Shown here piece after piece: positions 44,430 to 53,369 of a stretch of DNA of 64,000 nt; within the stretch, counting starts at the first letter, position 1, and each line of letters starts with the position of its first letter. Below the pieces are notes generated by a model. The model did no database searches, had not been told where the DNA came from, and saw nothing but the letters and a program-made list of their open reading frames with translations. Both the position numbers and the translations under genes were made by a program. The stretch spans positions 372,001-436,000 of the forward strand of contig NZ_PHUE01000001.1 in assembly GCF_002813295.1 (NCBI RefSeq), written 5' to 3'. Source of the stretch: Flavobacterium sp. 5 (GTDB lineage: Bacteria > Bacteroidota > Bacteroidia > Flavobacteriales > Flavobacteriaceae).

Positions 44430-47400
44430 TTAATTCATTATTAATTTCGATGAGGCTACTTTTAAATTTTCAAAATTTACTTTTACCACATATATCCCTT
44501 TTTTAAAATTTGATACATCAATTTTTATATCAGAGATATTGGAAACGTTTTCATAGTGAACACGTTGACCTAAAACATTATAAAATTCAATAGATTTAGC
44601 TTTTTCAGCAGTATTAGATTTAATAGTTACAAAATCAGTTGCCGGGTTGGGATAGATGGCTATTTTGTTTGATAATTCAAAATCTGTGGCACTCAACGTT
44701 CCTGTGGTATATTGGTAGGTATCTGAATAAATCACATTCCCATTGTTATTGGCAACTAAGCGGTAGTAATAGGTTTGATTGGGCAAAGGATCGTTGATTA
44801 TTGCGCTTATCAAATTAGTGTTATACCCATAAACAGAATTGGGTGTTGCCGATAGTGTCGAACCAAAACTGTTAGTAACACCATATTCGAAATGAATGTT
44901 TGTTAAATAAGAGCCATAACTATTAATCAGTCCTTTCAATGCTAAAGCATTTGGAGTTTCACCTGTTGCACTACCAACTAGTATAATGTTTCCTGAAAAG
45001 TTAAAAACTCTTTCAGTGCTATAAATTACTTGTCCGTTCTGCATGGCTTTCAATCGGTAATAATAATTCAAATTGGGATCCAGGCCAATAAGGATTGCAC
45101 TAACATAGTTAGAATTGTCAGCATCGACTTGTGAAGGATCAGTTGAAATACTGTTTTCATATGCAAGAGTACCATATTCAAATACTATGTCGCTTATAGC
45201 TTGACTATAAGATGTTACATAGGCTGTCAAGTTCACGTCTGTTCCATTAATAGTGGGACTGTAAAGATTTATACTACATTCCGGATAAGTTGTAAAGGAC
45301 TGAACAGCACCATAAATATCCTGTCCTTGATGAGTTGCTTTGATTCTATAATAGTAGCGTGTTGCTGGTTGTAAATTAACTAAATTCCCTGTAACATTTT
45401 CTGTGGTATGTCCTACTACAGTGGTGGGTGATCCACTTATAGTGCCGTCAAGAGTATCAGCGCTCATGCCGTATTGAAAACCTACATTGGTAATGTCATG
45501 CTGATTAGAAACTATAGTACCTGAAATTTCCGCTGTAGTCGTCTTATAATTATAGGTATAATTTGTTTCTATTTGATAATCGGGCAGTGTGATGAAGCTT
45601 AAAATTGGGCTATAATAAATATTTGAATTCTGTGTTGCCGTTAATCTATAGTAATAGGTAGTGTTTGATTGTAAGTTTAGTAAATCACTTGTTACATTCG
45701 AAGAGTCATTGGCAGCCACTGTACCAGGTGTTGCAGCAATACTAGTACTGAAAGAGGAATCTAAACTATATTCAAATTGAATGTTTGCAATAGGCAGTCC
45801 GTTAGAAGTAGCATTACCCGCTAAGCCGGCACTTGAATTAGTGATTTTTTCAGCAGGATTAACAGTCAAAACTATGGGGTGATATTGTACATCACTTCTA
45901 TAAATTCTACCACCCGTTCCTGCAGTAAATATTTTATCAGTAGTAAGCTCAATGTCGTTTATGCCACTTCTATCTGTAAGGGATTGCCAAGTTATTCCAC
46001 CATTTTCCGTCTTAAAAAGGCTTCCGTAATCGTCTGTAATGTAGCCAACGTTTTTGGTATAAAAATTGACTTTTTTATAGTATCCAAATGGAACTTGTAA
46101 TTGTACCCAGTGCGTTCCACCGTCATTTGTTTTATAGCATAACCCTTGGTCACCTACAAAATACCCATTGTTTTCATCTATAAAATCAAAGCCATTAATC
46201 CAACTGTCAGCTAATTTAATACTCACGTTCCAAGTATTTCCACCATCTGTAGTTTTATACACTATACCATTAGAATACCCTGTGTTAATGGCATATCCTA
46301 CCTGATTATTTAGGAATTGCATCTGACCGAATCTTTGATCAAGAATTTGTGTCCAGTTGGAACCACCATCAGTGGTTTTCATTAGTTTTCTTCGATTAAA
46401 TCCTCCGGAAATAAAACCAGTATCCTGATCTAGGAAAACAATTGAATTTATTCCTTCGTCAACATAGATGTTCAATTGATTCCATGTAATTCCACCATCT
46501 ATTGTTTTAAATACATCTCCAGATGGGCTGTTCGTTCCACCTCCAACAGAGTACCCAACATTTTCATTAACAAAATAAAATCCATTGCAATAACTAAAAT
46601 GATTAACGGTAGATAAATAAGACCAATTGTCTCCAAAATCGATGGTTTTGTAATAGTTATTTCCCGACCTAGCAATGCCTATACCACTACTAAATAATTT
46701 AATGCTATTAAAATTTTTATAAGTCATAGAATTTGAAGTCCAACTAATGCCTCCATCGGTTGTTTTCATAATACGGCCATTAACACCTGTAACGTAGCCG
46801 GTGTTATTGTCTTCAAAATAAATCCCATAGATGTCATTGCCCCCTACAAACCCATTCTCAAAAAATATAGTATTCCAGGTAATTCCTCCGTCCGTTGTTT
46901 TATAGGTTGCACCATATTCACCGGAAGCAAAACCGTTAGTGTCGTCTAAAAAATAAAAATCATGCATTTCCCTAATATTTCCTGAGACCTCCATCCAAGT
47001 TTCGCCTCCATCTGTAGTTCTGTACATATTACTATATTCCTGTGATGAAAAACCTAAATTTTTATTAACAAAATATATAGAGTAAAAATTGGAATAATTT
47101 GTAACTAAGCTTAGTGTGGTATGCCAATTTACTCCGCCATCAGTAGTCTTTAAAATAGTTCCGTTAGCGCACGTTGCATGTCCTACCAACGAAGAGGTGA
47201 AAAAAGTTTTGACTACAGTGGCGTTAGGCACACTCAAGCTTTCCCAGGTACTTCCGCCATCAGTAGTTTTCACGATACTATTGGATGTGGATAGTATTAT
47301 ATTGTTATCATCAAGGATGGTAATGGTATTAAAGTTACCGCTGAAACCGGTAGCTATTTGATTCCATGATGTTCCGTTATCTACAGATTTCAGCACATAT

Positions 47401-47672
47401 CCATTGTCACCTACAATATAACCTGTTGTACTATAAAAACTCATATCATTTCCACTAGCGATATTTTGCTTTTTTGACCAAGAGTTTCCGGCATCCTGCG
47501 TTTCCAATAATTCATTAGATGTAATAATGTATCCAATAGTGTTTGTAACAAAGTCAACATCTTTACCTGAATTAACTGTTGGTTTAGGGTTTAATAACTC
47601 CCAATTTGTTTGAGAGTGAATTTTATTTATACATAAAATAGCACAAAACAATATAAGTAGATTTTTTTTCAT
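44430..47672 (-). CDS. large T9SS-exported protein with Ycf48/BNR-like and sandwich repeats
   Basis: 1080 residues. Signal peptide KKNLLILFCAILCINKIHSQ. Residues about 25-600 hold some twelve to fourteen repeats with TTDGGxxW, the beta-propeller pattern of Ycf48-like/BNR proteins. Residues about 600-1000 hold four to five repeats ending in YYYRLxA (Ig/FN3-like). The last 80 residues (KIAIYPNPATDFVTIKS ... GIYVVKVNFENLKVASSKLIMN) are a type A T9SS sorting domain. Probably a surface or secreted adhesin-like protein. Less AT-rich than its neighbours. Confidence 0.9.
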   Translation of the reverse strand: MKKNLLILFCAILCINKIHSQTNWELLNPKPTVNSGKDVDFVTNTIGYIITSNELLETQDAGNSWSKKQNIASGNDMSFYSTTGYIVGDNGYVLKSVDNGTSWNQIATGFSGNFNTITILDDNNIILSTSNSIVKTTDGGSTWESLSVPNATVVKTFFTSSLVGHATCANGTILKTTDGGVNWHTTLSLVTNYSNFYSIYFVNKNLGFSSQEYSNMYRTTDGGETWMEVSGNIREMHDFYFLDDTNGFASGEYGATYKTTDGGITWNTIFFENGFVGGNDIYGIYFEDNNTGYVTGVNGRIMKTTDGGISWTSNSMTYKNFNSIKLFSSGIGIARSGNNYYKTIDFGDNWSYLSTVNHFSYCNGFYFVNENVGYSVGGGTNSPSGDVFKTIDGGITWNQLNIYVDEGINSIVFLDQDTGFISGGFNRRKLMKTTDGGSNWTQILDQRFGQMQFLNNQVGYAINTGYSNGIVYKTTDGGNTWNVSIKLADSWINGFDFIDENNGYFVGDQGLCYKTNDGGTHWVQLQVPFGYYKKVNFYTKNVGYITDDYGSLFKTENGGITWQSLTDRSGINDIELTTDKIFTAGTGGRIYRSDVQYHPIVLTVNPAEKITNSSAGLAGNATSNGLPIANIQFEYSLDSSFSTSIAATPGTVAANDSSNVTSDLLNLQSNTTYYYRLTATQNSNIYYSPILSFITLPDYQIETNYTYNYKTTTAEISGTIVSNQHDITNVGFQYGMSADTLDGTISGSPTTVVGHTTENVTGNLVNLQPATRYYYRIKATHQGQDIYGAVQSFTTYPECSINLYSPTINGTDVNLTAYVTSYSQAISDIVFEYGTLAYENSISTDPSQVDADNSNYVSAILIGLDPNLNYYYRLKAMQNGQVIYSTERVFNFSGNIILVGSATGETPNALALKGLINSYGSYLTNIHFEYGVTNSFGSTLSATPNSVYGYNTNLISAIINDPLPNQTYYYRLVANNNGNVIYSDTYQYTTGTLSATDFELSNKIAIYPNPATDFVTIKSNTAEKAKSIEFYNVLGQRVHYENVSNISDIKIDVSNFKKGIYVVKVNFENLKVASSKLIMN

Positions 47673-47701
47673 TTCAATTTATTCAGTTTATTCAACATGT
47701 T

Positions 47702-47824
47702 GCCCAACGTTCTGGCGCTTGTCGAGGTTGGGGATTTCGAAGCCGAGTATTTTCGGCTGAACGAATATATGAATAAAAACGTTGATTCCACTAAAACCCC
47801 AATCACGACAAACGGCTGTTACCA
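47702..47824 (-). repeat. attC site, subfamily B
   Basis: Minus strand R'' TGGTAAC, R' GTTGGGC; right arm CCTCGACAAGCGCC, one change from CCACGACAAGCGCC. Confidence 0.9.
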
Positions 47825-47837
47825 GTAGTTTTTTTAT

Positions 47838-48707
47838 TTAGTTCCAGAATTTCGACCATTTTTTGTTTTCAGATTTTTGATTCTGCCTTTTTTCTATTTC
47901 TAATAGTTTTTCTAATTCTCCATCTAAATAATCCCAATTATGGGTTGTTTTATTGTCACATAAAAATCCTTCAAAGTATTTTTCTGAAATAATTATGTCC
48001 ATTTTAATTTCGTCCGTTGCAATTAGAAAGAAGAAACTATCCCATTCAATTGTAAACATTATTTCTTTGTCGGTTGAATAAATGTAATAATCATTATAAT
48101 CAAATTTTTCTAAAAATTCATATTCTGTGAACTCGTTTAGATTAATTGTTTTTATATTCTCATAGAATTCATCAACAAATAATATTTCATTTTTATTGAA
48201 TAATTTAAAAATTCTATAGATTCCAATTTTAGAAAAAACATCAAAATTTCCTTCAGTTGGATTCCAAATATTATTTTTTGTTGTGTAAGTATTTAGTTTT
48301 TCACTCAATTCAGGTTTGTTAAAAATCTTTCTTAAAGCTCCAATTGAAGTTCTTAGAGCTTTATTTATATCAGTATTGTCTTTTAAACCAATTTCATTTA
48401 TAATTGTTTTCCAATTAATAATTTTACCGTTGTTATAAATTTCAAAATCTGTTGGATAATCTTCATTTGAATAACTTAGTATTTCAGCAATTGGTACTTG
48501 AATATTGTTTAAAACATCAATTTCCTTCTTTGCATTTTCTAATGTTATTTTTTCAAATTTTTTATAGTTGTCGCTTTTTGATAAATGATTTTCAATTCTG
48601 AAAAATGGTAAATATGCAACATAGACACTATTGTAAAAGTCCTTAAAGTGGTCTTTAATTTTTCCATCGTGAGGATAAATATTTTTGCCTTCGAAAATGT
48701 TGCGCAA
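47838..48707 (-). CDS. hypothetical protein
   Basis: 289 residues, TTG start 12 bases after the cassette start. Soluble; ordered phrases VYVAYLPFFRIENH, ALRTSIGALRKIFNKPELSE and SFFFLIATDEIKMDIIISEKYFEGFLCD. No family assigned. In the inverted block, so read with its own attC on the minus strand. Confidence 0.65.
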   Translation of the reverse strand: MRNIFEGKNIYPHDGKIKDHFKDFYNSVYVAYLPFFRIENHLSKSDNYKKFEKITLENAKKEIDVLNNIQVPIAEILSYSNEDYPTDFEIYNNGKIINWKTIINEIGLKDNTDINKALRTSIGALRKIFNKPELSEKLNTYTTKNNIWNPTEGNFDVFSKIGIYRIFKLFNKNEILFVDEFYENIKTINLNEFTEYEFLEKFDYNDYYIYSTDKEIMFTIEWDSFFFLIATDEIKMDIIISEKYFEGFLCDNKTTHNWDYLDGELEKLLEIEKRQNQKSENKKWSKFWN

Positions 48708-48712
48708 CTTGC

Positions 48713-48835
48713 CTGTAACGTTCTGGCGCTTGTCGTGGTTGGGGATTTCGAAGCCGAGTATTTTCGGCTAAACGAATATATGAATAAAAACGTTGATTCC
48801 ACTAAAGCCCCAATCACGACAAACGGCTGTTACCA
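48713..48835 (-). repeat. attC site, subfamily B
   Basis: Minus strand R'' TGGTAAC, R' GTTACAG. Confidence 0.9.
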
Positions 48836-48842
48836 GCTGTAT

Positions 48843-49283
48843 CTATTTTTCAACTACAAAATCTAATCTTCCAAACATTTCAATAGTCTTTCCGTCAATT
48901 TTCATTTCGGTTATTACACGTAGTAAACTATCTTTTTCAGTTTTAGGTTTAAAATCAAAATTAAAATTAGGTTCAGTCAAATTTTTTGCAACTAAAGTTT
49001 TCTGTTTAGTAATGTTGTCTATTACGTATAAATTATATTCAGGTATTTTTTCAAATCGTGTGAAGCTACCAGAAATTTTATTTCCATTGCGGAATTTAAT
49101 TTTAGTCTTTGGTTCAAGCAACATTTGCAAGTTCTCAATTTCTTTGCTTTTTCTATAATCTAAGGTTTCTTCAAGTTTTTTGTTTTTAGCTTTTAGTTCA
49201 GCAATTTCCGCAACAAGTTTTTCATCTTTGTTATTACACGAGAATAAAATCAGAAATAGTATGGGAAAAAGTATTTTTTTCAT
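48843..49283 (-). CDS. small lipoprotein with coiled coil
   Basis: 146 residues. Lipobox ILFSC, acylated Cys at residue 16, followed by a short coiled coil (KLVAEIAELKAKNKKLEETL) and a beta-rich domain. Probably an outer-membrane-anchored protein. Unknown family. Confidence 0.7.
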   Translation of the reverse strand: MKKILFPILFLILFSCNNKDEKLVAEIAELKAKNKKLEETLDYRKSKEIENLQMLLEPKTKIKFRNGNKISGSFTRFEKIPEYNLYVIDNITKQKTLVAKNLTEPNFNFDFKPKTEKDSLLRVITEMKIDGKTIEMFGRLDFVVEK

Positions 49284-49321
49284 ATTTTTTGGTTTGGTTT
49301 TCTCTTCTGCGCGGATATAGT

Positions 49322-49459
49322 TGGTAACGTCCTGGCGCTACAAGAGGTTTGGGATTAAAGATGCGAGTTTTTTCCATTAAACACAAATTTTCCAAGTACA
49401 AAACCATATTTAAATTTAGCCAAATGCCCAAATCTCTTGTAACGGCTCCTATGTTATAT
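49322..49459 (-). repeat. attC site, subfamily A with ATAGG spacer
   Basis: Minus strand R'' ATATAAC, R' GTTACCA. Five extra bases, ATAGG, stand between AAC and AGCCG; they equal the complement of the IS110 left terminus CCTAT. Confidence 0.85.
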
Positions 49460-49861
49460 GATGGTTGTTTTTGTCGAAAATGCGAATTTAACCGTAAACT
49501 TTTTCACGCTTCTGTTGGCAAATTCCAACTTTCACGTTTCTACTTTCAGTTCGCAATTTTCAATATTTTTGTTATTAAATTTCTTTTTCAGCTTGTGAAT
49601 TCTACGTTCAACTTTTCAAGTTTCAATTATCAATTCCGACTTTCACGTTTCTGCTTTTCACATTTCAATTTTCAGTTTTCAATTGTCAAAATCCAACTTT
49701 CGCGTTTCTTTTAGCAGATTTCAATTTTCAAATTTTCACAGTTAAACATCAACTTTAAAAATCTTAAATTTTTCAGCGCTCGCTTTTCAATTCTCTGCGC
49801 AAAGAAATGCGTATTTTCTAATGATTTCCGTCTGCGTATTTTCGACCATAACTATCATATA
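49456..49861 (-). repeat. gene-less repeat-rich cassette, inverted
   Basis: Minus strand start GTTATATGATAGTTATGGTC, end CAACCATCATATAAC; close to 28378-28907 but about 120 bases shorter in cassette body. Confidence 0.7.
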
Positions 49862-49988
49862 ACGTCTTGGCGCTACAAGAGGTTTGGGATTAAAGATGCG
49901 AGATTTTTCCATTAAACACAAATTTTACAAGTACAAAACCATTTTTAAATTCAGGCAAATACCCAAATCTCTTGTAACGGCTTAGCTG
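49857..49988 (-). repeat. attC site, subfamily A, damaged R''
   Basis: Minus strand left box GCTAAGCCG lacks CA, as at 8733. R' GTTATAT. Confidence 0.8.
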
Positions 49989-50303
49989 TGGTTTATTATT
50001 TTACGTTTTTTTTAATATTTCTTTAATTTTCAATTTTCCACTTTCACTTATTCCACCGAACTTCATATTTGGCGAAAAATTTTTAGAAAATGTCATTCCA
50101 CAATCTTTCAAGCAAATCCATATTTTATTTATTTCATTTCCGTTTTTGTCGAAAAATCTCAATATATATTCAGCCTCATTTAGTTCCCAAGTAGTTTCTC
50201 CGTAATCAAAATTATCAGGATTGTTAAAAAAAGCGATTATTTCATTCTTTTTGGTTTCATTTACTTTTATTGAATTTAATCGACTAATTAAAATATAATT
50301 TTT

Positions 50304-51302
50304 ACCCGTTGGGTGTAATTAAATTATTTGATTTTTAATATTATTTATAGGTCTATCAAAGATGAATTTATTGATATATTGAACCAAAGTTAGAGCTGTT
50401 ATTTTCGCTAAAATTCTTGTTTTAAAACCTTCAAAAGTTTTGGCATAATTTCTTCGAATTAAAAATTGGTCACATAATTGCGAGAACAATGTCTCTATTC
50501 TTTTTCTTGATTTTCTAAAAATATAAGATTGTGGCTTATAGTTTTTTTGATTACTTCTTTTTGGAGTTTCTAATTTGACATTTACGGTTTGGAATAAATC
50601 CAATTGGATTGTTTCAGATAGATATCCTCTATCACCAAGAACCACACAATCAGACATTTGTTGTTTTATGTTTTTTAAAAAATGAACATCATGGACTTCT
50701 GCCTTTGTAATATCTAAAGAATGAAAAATTCCAGCGATTGAGCAAACACCATGAAGTTTATATCCATAAAACCAATTGTTTTGAGAGGCGCAAAATCCTT
50801 TTGAAGGAGCCGTTTCAAATTCATCTTTACAGATTTTAACCCTATTGTGTCGAGAAAATTTACATATCTCTAACGGCATACTATCTACAATATAATAGTT
50901 CTCAAATTCAAGAAAAAAAGAAGCTAATTTAGTTCTAACTTCTTCTAAAAATAAAAACAACTTTCTTCGCCTTTTATTAAACTGACTTCTATCGATAAGA
51001 TTTAAAATATCATTAGAATTTATCTGTTTGAAAAGAGCATTTTCACTGTCAATAGACATAAATTCAGCAGTTAAACTCAGTGCAACAATCTCTAAATCAG
51101 TCATTTTTTGTTTTCTCCCAACATCAGATTTGAACTCTAATTCACAATTCAAAGAACTTATAACTTCTAAAACTCTTAGATAATTTTTTACTATATTTGA
51201 CATAGATATTGTTTTGTTTGGCGACATCAAGATACTGAATTTCAGTATCTTGAACAATATCTAATGTCTCTTTTTTATTTCAAATAATTACACCCAACGG
51301 GT
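50304..51302 (-). mobile_element. IS982-family insertion sequence
   Basis: 999 bp. Terminal inverted repeats ACCCGTTGGGTGTAATTA and its complement. Flanked by an 8-bp target duplication TAATTTTT at 50296-50303 and 51303-51310. Carries one intact transposase. Confidence 0.92.
50319..51203 (-). CDS. IS982-family transposase
   Basis: 294 residues from ATG 51203 (an in-frame start at 51257 would add 18). DDE fold: IVDSMPLEICKF, VCSIAGIFHSLDITKAEVHDVHFLKNI, VVLGDRGYLSE, and RKRIETLFSQLCDQFLIRRNYAKTFEGFKTRILAKI. Intact, so the element may be active. Confidence 0.9.
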   Translation of the reverse strand: MSNIVKNYLRVLEVISSLNCELEFKSDVGRKQKMTDLEIVALSLTAEFMSIDSENALFKQINSNDILNLIDRSQFNKRRRKLFLFLEEVRTKLASFFLEFENYYIVDSMPLEICKFSRHNRVKICKDEFETAPSKGFCASQNNWFYGYKLHGVCSIAGIFHSLDITKAEVHDVHFLKNIKQQMSDCVVLGDRGYLSETIQLDLFQTVNVKLETPKRSNQKNYKPQSYIFRKSRKRIETLFSQLCDQFLIRRNYAKTFEGFKTRILAKITALTLVQYINKFIFDRPINNIKNQII

Positions 51303-51574
51303 TAATTTTTATAAATCCTTATTGAATTAATTTCGGTTTTTGAAAAGTTATATTTTGGATTTCTGAAGTTTTTTTCAAAAGTTTTTTCAACTTCTTCTGT
51401 AGTTTTATAATTCAAGAATTCTGATTGAAATTTTTTATTCAATGATCTTTCAGCAAAATTTTCTCGATCAAAATAGTCAATTACAATTAGTGTTAATACT
51501 AATGTAGTTACAAATATAAAGATTAGTATTTTTTTGTTAATTTTCAATTTTCGTCGTTTTCGGTTTTAAATCAC

Positions 51575-51697
51575 AGCTAACGTCTTGGCGCTTGTCGTGG
51601 TTGGGGATTTCGGAGCCGAGTATTTTCGGCTGAACGAATATATGAATAAAAACGGTAATTCCACTAAAACCCCAATCACGACAAACGGCTGTTAGTA
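51575..51697 (-). repeat. attC site, subfamily B
   Basis: Minus strand R'' TACTAAC, R' GTTAGCT; CGGCTCCGAAATCC in the loop. Confidence 0.9.
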
Positions 51698-52042
51698 GCC
51701 GGTTATTTTTGTCGAAAATGCGAATTTAACCCAAACTTTTTACGTTTCTATTTTTAGATTCCAACTTTCAAAGTTCAGCTTTTTAGCTCGTAATTTTCAA
51801 CGTATAATTGTTTAAATTTCTTTTTTCTGTTTATAATTTCTGCTTTCAACTTTTCAACTTTCAATTAGCGATTCCGACTTTCACGCTTCTGCTTTTCACA
51901 TTCCAATTTTCAAGTTTTCAATATTAAACATCAACTTTAAAAACCGCAATTTTTGGCGCTTGATTTTCAATTCTTTGCGTAACACAATACGTGAATTTCT
52001 TATGTTTTCCGTCTGCGTATTTTCGACCGTAACTGGCTACTA
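51694..52042 (-). repeat. gene-less repeat-rich cassette, inverted
   Basis: Minus strand start GTTAGTAGCCAGTTACGGTC, end AACCGGCTACTAAC. Same family and the same end barcodes as the cassette at 15874, but without its ORF. Confidence 0.7.
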
Positions 52043-52170
52043 ACGTTCTGGCGCTACAAGAGGTTTGGGATTAAAGATGCGAGATTTTTCCATTATGCAC
52101 AAATTTTCCAAGTACAAAACCAACTTTAAATTCAGCCAAATGCCCAAATCTCTTGTAACGGCTCCTATGC
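52038..52170 (-). repeat. attC site, subfamily A with ATAGG spacer, R'' lost
   Basis: Minus strand left end GTGCATAGGAGCCG: ATAGG present, AAC absent. R' GTTAGTA. This is the last inverted site; beyond it orientation returns to plus. Confidence 0.78.
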
Positions 52171-52365
52171 ACGAATAGTTGCGTAAGGAATGTTGGTAAC
52201 TTTTTTAAAACCCGTAGGGATTTTTTTAAAAAAAAGTTATCAATGTTCCGATTACATTTAAGTAAATTTGATCAAATTAATAACCTAAAAATGGTCAACG
52301 TATTTTAGGACAAGACCTTACGAAAATTCCAAAACAGAAATAATTGAAAAAAAACTTTCTAAAAT

Positions 52366-52396
52366 TTGCAAATAGTTATCTTTTAGGATAACTTTG
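52366..52396 (+). promoter_or_regulatory. promoter with operator palindrome
   Basis: TTG at 52366, 20-base spacer, TAACTTTG at 52389-52396. AGTTATC (52374-52380)/GATAACT (52387-52393) is a perfect 7-bp inverted repeat over the box. The 230 bases before it (52171-52365) hold no gene and no attC. Confidence 0.62.
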
Positions 52397-52400
52397 TAAA

Positions 52401-52733
52401 ATGAATAGAGAGCTAATTTTTTACGAAAATCATTTCATAGATTTTTACCAAGTTCAAGATGAAAAGGTTAAAGGTAAAATTCAATATGTATTTGAACTTA
52501 TAAAACAAGTTGAGAAAGTTCCTGAAAAATTCCTCAAACACTTAACTGGAACCGACGGTTTATATGAAATCAGAATAGAATATCAATCAAATATTTATCG
52601 AATATTTTGCTGTTTTGATGAAGGGAAATTAGTTGTATTGTTTAATGGATTTCAAAAGAAAACACAGAAAACACCTTCAAATGAAATTGAAAAAGCAAAA
52701 AAATTAAAGGACGAATATTTTAAACAAAAGTAA
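52401..52733 (+). CDS. higB: HigB/RelE-type toxin
   Basis: 110 residues, closest to the product of 18827-19180: VPEKFLKHLTGTDGLYEIRIEYQSNIYRIFCCFDEGKLVVLFNGFQKKTQKTPSNEI. Starts four bases after the promoter box. Predicted ribosome-dependent mRNA nuclease. Confidence 0.9.
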   Translation: MNRELIFYENHFIDFYQVQDEKVKGKIQYVFELIKQVEKVPEKFLKHLTGTDGLYEIRIEYQSNIYRIFCCFDEGKLVVLFNGFQKKTQKTPSNEIEKAKKLKDEYFKQK

Positions 52734-52734
52734 A

Positions 52735-53034
52735 ATGAAAAATTATAACAACATAAAAACATTTGATCAACTTATTGAAGTTGAACACGGAAAAATTGGA
52801 ACTGAAAGTAGAAATACTTATGAAAAAAATTCTCAAATGTTTATAATAAGTGAGATGCTTAAAGATGCCCGAAAAGAAGCCAAAATAACCCAAGAGCAAT
52901 TAGCAGAAAAAACAGGAACTAAAAAAAGTTATATTTCGAGAATTGAAAATGGAAGAGGAAATATACAACTCTCTACTTTAATAAGAATCTTTGAAATTGG
53001 GCTTAATAAAAGAATTGGGTTAACATTTTTGTAA
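52735..53034 (+). CDS. higA: HigA-type XRE antitoxin
   Basis: 99 residues; HTH DARKEAKITQEQLAEKTGTKKSYISRIENGRGNIQLSTLIRIFE, N-terminal IEVEHGKIGTESRNTYEK. One base between the genes. The AGTTATC/GATAACT palindrome is its likely operator. Confidence 0.9.
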   Translation: MKNYNNIKTFDQLIEVEHGKIGTESRNTYEKNSQMFIISEMLKDARKEAKITQEQLAEKTGTKKSYISRIENGRGNIQLSTLIRIFEIGLNKRIGLTFL

Positions 53035-53043
53035 ATATATTAC

Positions 53044-53171
53044 ATCGCACAGCCGTTACAAGAGATTTGGGCATTTGGCTGAATTTAAAGATGGTTTTGT
53101 ACTTGGAAAATTTGTGCATAATGGAAAAATTACGCTTCTTTAATCCCAAACCTCTTGTATCGCCAGAACGT
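53044..53171 (+). repeat. attC site, subfamily A, damaged and split by a 109-bp element
   Basis: Left box TCGCACAGCCG lacks AA of CACAAC; right arm has TGTATCGCC. R' is interrupted: ACGT (53168-53171) is followed by the insertion, and the rest of R' (GTTGTGC) resumes at 53283. Confidence 0.8.
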
Positions 53172-53280
53172 CAGGCTGTGAAAAAACTAAGTCAAAAAGA
53201 GAAACTATTCGGATACCTGTCAGAGAAAAATTTCATACAGACGATTCTCAGAGGCTTAATTTGAGTTTATTCACAGACTG
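53172..53280. mobile_element. 109-bp non-autonomous IS derivative
   Basis: Terminal inverted repeats CAGGCTGTGAA and TTCACAGACTG, 4-bp target duplication ACGT on both sides. The right end matches that of the IS1182-family element ending at 55962. No gene. It cuts an attC exactly at the R' cleavage box. Confidence 0.7.
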
Positions 53281-53357
53281 ACGTTGTGCGACGGCTTGCT
53301 CGCGAGCAGGAGAAATTTACAGCTAAAATTGTATTTCTTATACATCAAAATATTTCG

Positions 53358-53365
53358 TATTTTTG
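53358..53365 (+). promoter_or_regulatory. promoter -7 box of GNAT-like module
   Basis: TATTTTTG, an exact TAnnTTTG, five bases before ATG 53370. Confidence 0.5.
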
Positions 53366-53369
53366 AAGT

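Larger units (their letters stand above)
50001..51547 (-). pseudogene. cassette gene interrupted by IS982-family element
   Basis: A 179-residue protein is rebuilt by joining 51547-51303 to 50295-50001 (minus strand, one target repeat removed): KINKKILIFIFVTTLVLTLIV as an N-terminal membrane anchor, then a soluble domain ending FGGISESGKLKIKEILKK. TTG start. The joined length is exactly 180 codons, so the disruption is clean and recent. Function unknown. Confidence 0.75.

Noticed and set aside
9089..52200. Many minus-strand ORFs with GLKMRVFSIMHKFSKYKTIFKFSQMPKSLVTAV
   Set aside because: They are the reverse translation of the subfamily A attC hairpin; conservation follows the DNA fold, not a protein.
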